DNA from: an uncultured Oscillospiraceae bacterium
GTDB taxonomy: Bacteria > Bacillota > Clostridia > Oscillospirales > Oscillospiraceae
Assembly (NCBI GenBank): GCA_934597345.1
Contig: CAKTRJ010000057.1
Location: forward strand, 1-7,635
Length of the DNA: 7,635 bases
Reading direction: 5' to 3'
Shown: piece after piece, positions 6,011 to 7,635 of the stretch
How the letters are laid out: every line of letters begins with the position of its first letter
How positions within the stretch are numbered: position 1 is the stretch's first letter
Notes under the pieces: model-generated
Told to the model about the DNA's origin: nothing
The model's input: the letters and a program-made list of their open reading frames with translations, nothing else
Databases searched by the model: none
Made by a program: the position numbers and the translations under genes

Positions 6011-6514
6011 ATGTACGACGAACTGACGAAAGAGGACATTCAGAAGATGCAGGAGGAGATCGACTATCGGGTGCAGCAGTTGCGGCCCAAGCTCATCGAG
6101 GATGTGCAGACGGCCCGCGCCTTCGGCGATCTCAGCGAGAATTTTGAGTATAAGTGCGCCAAGCAGGAGAAGAACCGCAACGACAGCCGCATCCGGTACC
6201 TGCAGCGGATGATAAAGACCGCCAAGGTCATTGGCGACAAGTCCACCGAGGATACGGCGGGCCTTTATGACACGGTGGAGATTTTGATGGAGAACACCGG
6301 CCGCAGCCGCACCATCCAGCTGGTGACCACCCTGCGGCAGGACGCGCTGAAGGGCTGGATCAGCAAGGAATCCCCTGTGGGCCGGGCCGTTATGGGCCAC
6401 AAGGCGGGGGAGCGGGTCTATGTGGAGATGGAGAACGGCCGGGGGTACTATCTGACCATCCAGTCCATCACCAAGGGCAGCGACGACGGCTCGATCCCCA
6501 TCGGCAGCTTTTAA
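6011..6514 (+). CDS. GreA/GreB-family transcription elongation factor (GreA paralogue)
   Basis: This 167-residue Gre factor should enter the RNA polymerase secondary channel and promote cleavage of backtracked transcripts. The N-terminal antiparallel coiled coil spans about 5-72. Its tip reads GDLSENFEY (39-47), where Asp40 and Glu43 align with the catalytic Asp41 and Glu44 of Escherichia coli GreA. The C-terminal FKBP-like domain is marked by WISKESPVGRAVMGHKAGERVYVE (116-139). It is slightly longer than the usual 158 residues, with an extra Gly/Ser/Asp tail. The start is four bases after the mocR stop, and its AAGGAG ribosome site (5998-6003) lies inside the last mocR codons, so translation is probably coupled. 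A housekeeping greA is normally elsewhere, so this is more likely a regulated paralogue; that cannot be checked here. Both acidic tip residues are kept, so cleavage activity is expected. Confidence 0.9.
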   Translation: MYDELTKEDIQKMQEEIDYRVQQLRPKLIEDVQTARAFGDLSENFEYKCAKQEKNRNDSRIRYLQRMIKTAKVIGDKSTEDTAGLYDTVEILMENTGRSRTIQLVTTLRQDALKGWISKESPVGRAVMGHKAGERVYVEMENGRGYYLTIQSITKGSDDGSIPIGSF

Positions 6515-6526
6515 GGAGGAACGGCC

Positions 6527-7453
6527 ATGACCTTGCAGCAATTGCGGTACGTCACCGCCGTGGCGGAGACCGGCACCATCAGCGGCGCGGCCAAGGCGCT
6601 GTTTATCTCCCAGCCCAGCCTGACCGCCGCCATCCAGGAGCTGGAAAGGGAGATGGGCATCACCATCTTTCTGCGCACCAACCGGGGCGTGGTGCTGAGC
6701 CGGGAGGGAGACGAGTTTCTGGGCTACGCCCGGCAGGTGCTGATGCAGGCGGAGCTGCTGGAGGAGCGCTATGGGGCCCAGTCCAGCCACCGGCAGCAGT
6801 TCGCCGTGTCCGCCCAGCACTATAACTTTGCGGCCCGTGTGTTTGCCCGTGTGGTGCGGGATATGGGCGGCGAGAAATACAGCATGGCCTTCCGGGAGAC
6901 CACCACCTATGAGGTGATCGAGGACGTGGGGCTGATGCGCAGCGAGGTGGGCGTGCTGCTGATGACGGAGCAGAACGCTCCGGTGCTGCGGCGACTGTTC
7001 CGGGAGTACGAGCTGACCTATACGGAACTGGTGCAGAAGGATGCCACCGTGTATGTGGACAAAAATCACCCGCTGGCGGGCCGGGGCGAGGTGACGGAGG
7101 CGGAGCTGGCGCCCTACCCCTGTGTGACCTTTGAGCAGGGAACCCACAACGCGGTGTTCTTCTCAGAGGATATCTCCATGCCGGCGGTGACGCCACGGCA
7201 CATTCTGGTGCGGGACCGGGCCACCGCCAACGACCTGACCCGCGAGATCAACGCCTATCAGCCGGGTATCGGACTGGACGACGAGGTGTCCCGCTCCGTC
7301 TATCAGTCCAGCGTGCTGTATCTCAAGCCCCGCAAGCAGGTGGGGCTGGGGTATATCGTGCGCAATCACATGCTGCTCAGCCCCATGGCGCAGGCGTACA
7401 TTCAGGCCATGGAGGACTATGCGGAGAAGTACAGGCAGTCACACGAGGCATAG
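6527..7453 (+). CDS. LysR-family transcriptional regulator
   Basis: This is a 308-residue LysR-type regulator, the usual family length. The N-terminal winged helix-turn-helix spans about 1-60: LQQLRYVTAVAETGTISGAAKALFISQPSLTAAIQELEREMG, then FLRTNRGVVLSREG, a textbook LysR start. A linker helix (to about 90) follows, and a two-lobed inducer-binding domain (about 90-295) includes FRETTTYEVIEDV, VGVLLMT and DKNHPLAG. AAGGAGG (6513-6519) overlaps the greA-like stop and is seven bases before the ATG, so it is the third gene of the mocR operon. Most LysR regulators lie divergent to their target; this one does not, and its target and inducer cannot be told from the window. Composition drops sharply right after its stop. 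The antisense frame across it is a shadow of high-GC coding. Confidence 0.92.
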   Translation: MTLQQLRYVTAVAETGTISGAAKALFISQPSLTAAIQELEREMGITIFLRTNRGVVLSREGDEFLGYARQVLMQAELLEERYGAQSSHRQQFAVSAQHYNFAARVFARVVRDMGGEKYSMAFRETTTYEVIEDVGLMRSEVGVLLMTEQNAPVLRRLFREYELTYTELVQKDATVYVDKNHPLAGRGEVTEAELAPYPCVTFEQGTHNAVFFSEDISMPAVTPRHILVRDRATANDLTREINAYQPGIGLDDEVSRSVYQSSVLYLKPRKQVGLGYIVRNHMLLSPMAQAYIQAMEDYAEKYRQSHEA

Positions 7454-7478
7454 TTTGAGACTATAGCAAACTTAGTTT
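7452..7478 (+). terminator. Weak candidate terminator after lysR
   Basis: AGTTTG (7452-7457) and CAAACT (7467-7472) form a 6-bp stem with a nine-base loop, followed by TAGTTTT. It is AU-rich and much weaker than the other terminators in the window, so operon read-through or a terminator beyond is possible. Confidence 0.25.
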
Positions 7479-7548
7479 TCACGTATTTTACAAATGGCAA
7501 AAGCTGTAGTATCATCATAACTGTAAAGAGCAAAACAATTACCATCGA

Positions 7549-7614
7549 TTGACAAGGGCAGACACGGTTTTGACGGGCAGAAATGCGCCCATACCGCGTC
7601 AAGCCCCTTGACAA
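7549..7614. repeat. Nested inverted repeat in AT-rich DNA after lysR
   Basis: The outer arms are TTGACAAGGG (7549-7558) and CCCTTGACAA (7605-7614), reverse complements at nine of ten positions. Inside lie TTGACG (7570-7575) with CGTCAA (7597-7602), and GGGC (7575-7578) with GCCC (7587-7590). GGGCAGA also recurs directly at 7556 and 7575. The surrounding 7454-7635 carries no supported gene. It may be a mobile-element end, a regulatory region of the next gene, or a long imperfect hairpin. Confidence 0.45.
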
Positions 7615-7635
7615 TACGGCAAGTATTCTCTGCGG

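Noticed and set aside
5996..7147. 383-residue reverse frame opposite the greA-like and lysR genes
   Set aside because: Length is explained by GC-rich codon structure; the + strand has two textbook family proteins with ribosome sites.
7417..7614. 65-residue reverse frame after lysR
   Set aside because: It overlaps the end of lysR, and I see no ribosome site for it. It may be part of a repeated DNA segment, but coding is not supported.

Overview
The window looks like chromosome of a gut-type Clostridia bacterium, most likely Oscillospiraceae (Flavonifractor/Oscillibacter/Lawsonibacter-like). This is inference from high-GC coding with Firmicutes-style AAGGAGG ribosome sites, an etfA of the kind found with butyryl-CoA dehydrogenases, an ECF vitamin transporter S-component, a DUF436 (YwlG-type) gene and a MocR regulator. 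No rRNA, tRNA or CRISPR array is visible.

Layout. (1) 1-550: C-terminal half of EtfA on the + strand, closed by a strong terminator. (2) 551-1016: an isolated transcription unit for a 69-aa two-helix membrane protein with a near-consensus promoter. An array of degenerate 21-bp repeats runs directly into its -35 box, and the unit ends in its own terminator. (3) 1017-3275: an accessory-looking block. It holds a leader with two mutually exclusive hairpins, a small serine recombinase, a 39-bp palindrome just after it, and an AT-richer gene for a secreted GLUG-type lipoprotein. Two related GC-rich palindromes lie before the recombinase and after the lipoprotein gene. The block ends in a bidirectional terminator. 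(4) 3296-4500: two minus-strand genes, an ECF transporter S-component and, downstream with its own promoter, structured leader and cre-like palindrome, a DUF436 protein. (5) 4501-7453: divergent from the S-component, a tight + strand operon of a MocR (GntR plus PLP-aminotransferase fold) regulator, a GreA-family RNA polymerase cleavage factor and a LysR regulator. (6) 7454-7635: AT-rich non-coding DNA with a nested inverted repeat, where composition changes abruptly after lysR.

How the parts may work together. The best functional inference is the MocR/ECF-S divergent pair: MocR proteins of the PdxR type sense pyridoxal phosphate, and their neighbours are often vitamin B6 synthesis or uptake genes, so the S-component may import a B6 vitamer. 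The least explained parts are the 21-bp repeat array upstream of the small membrane protein, and the serine recombinase, palindrome and surface lipoprotein block. Three start codons (DUF436, S-component, MocR) are placed downstream of the longest possible ORF start because the ribosome binding sites require it.
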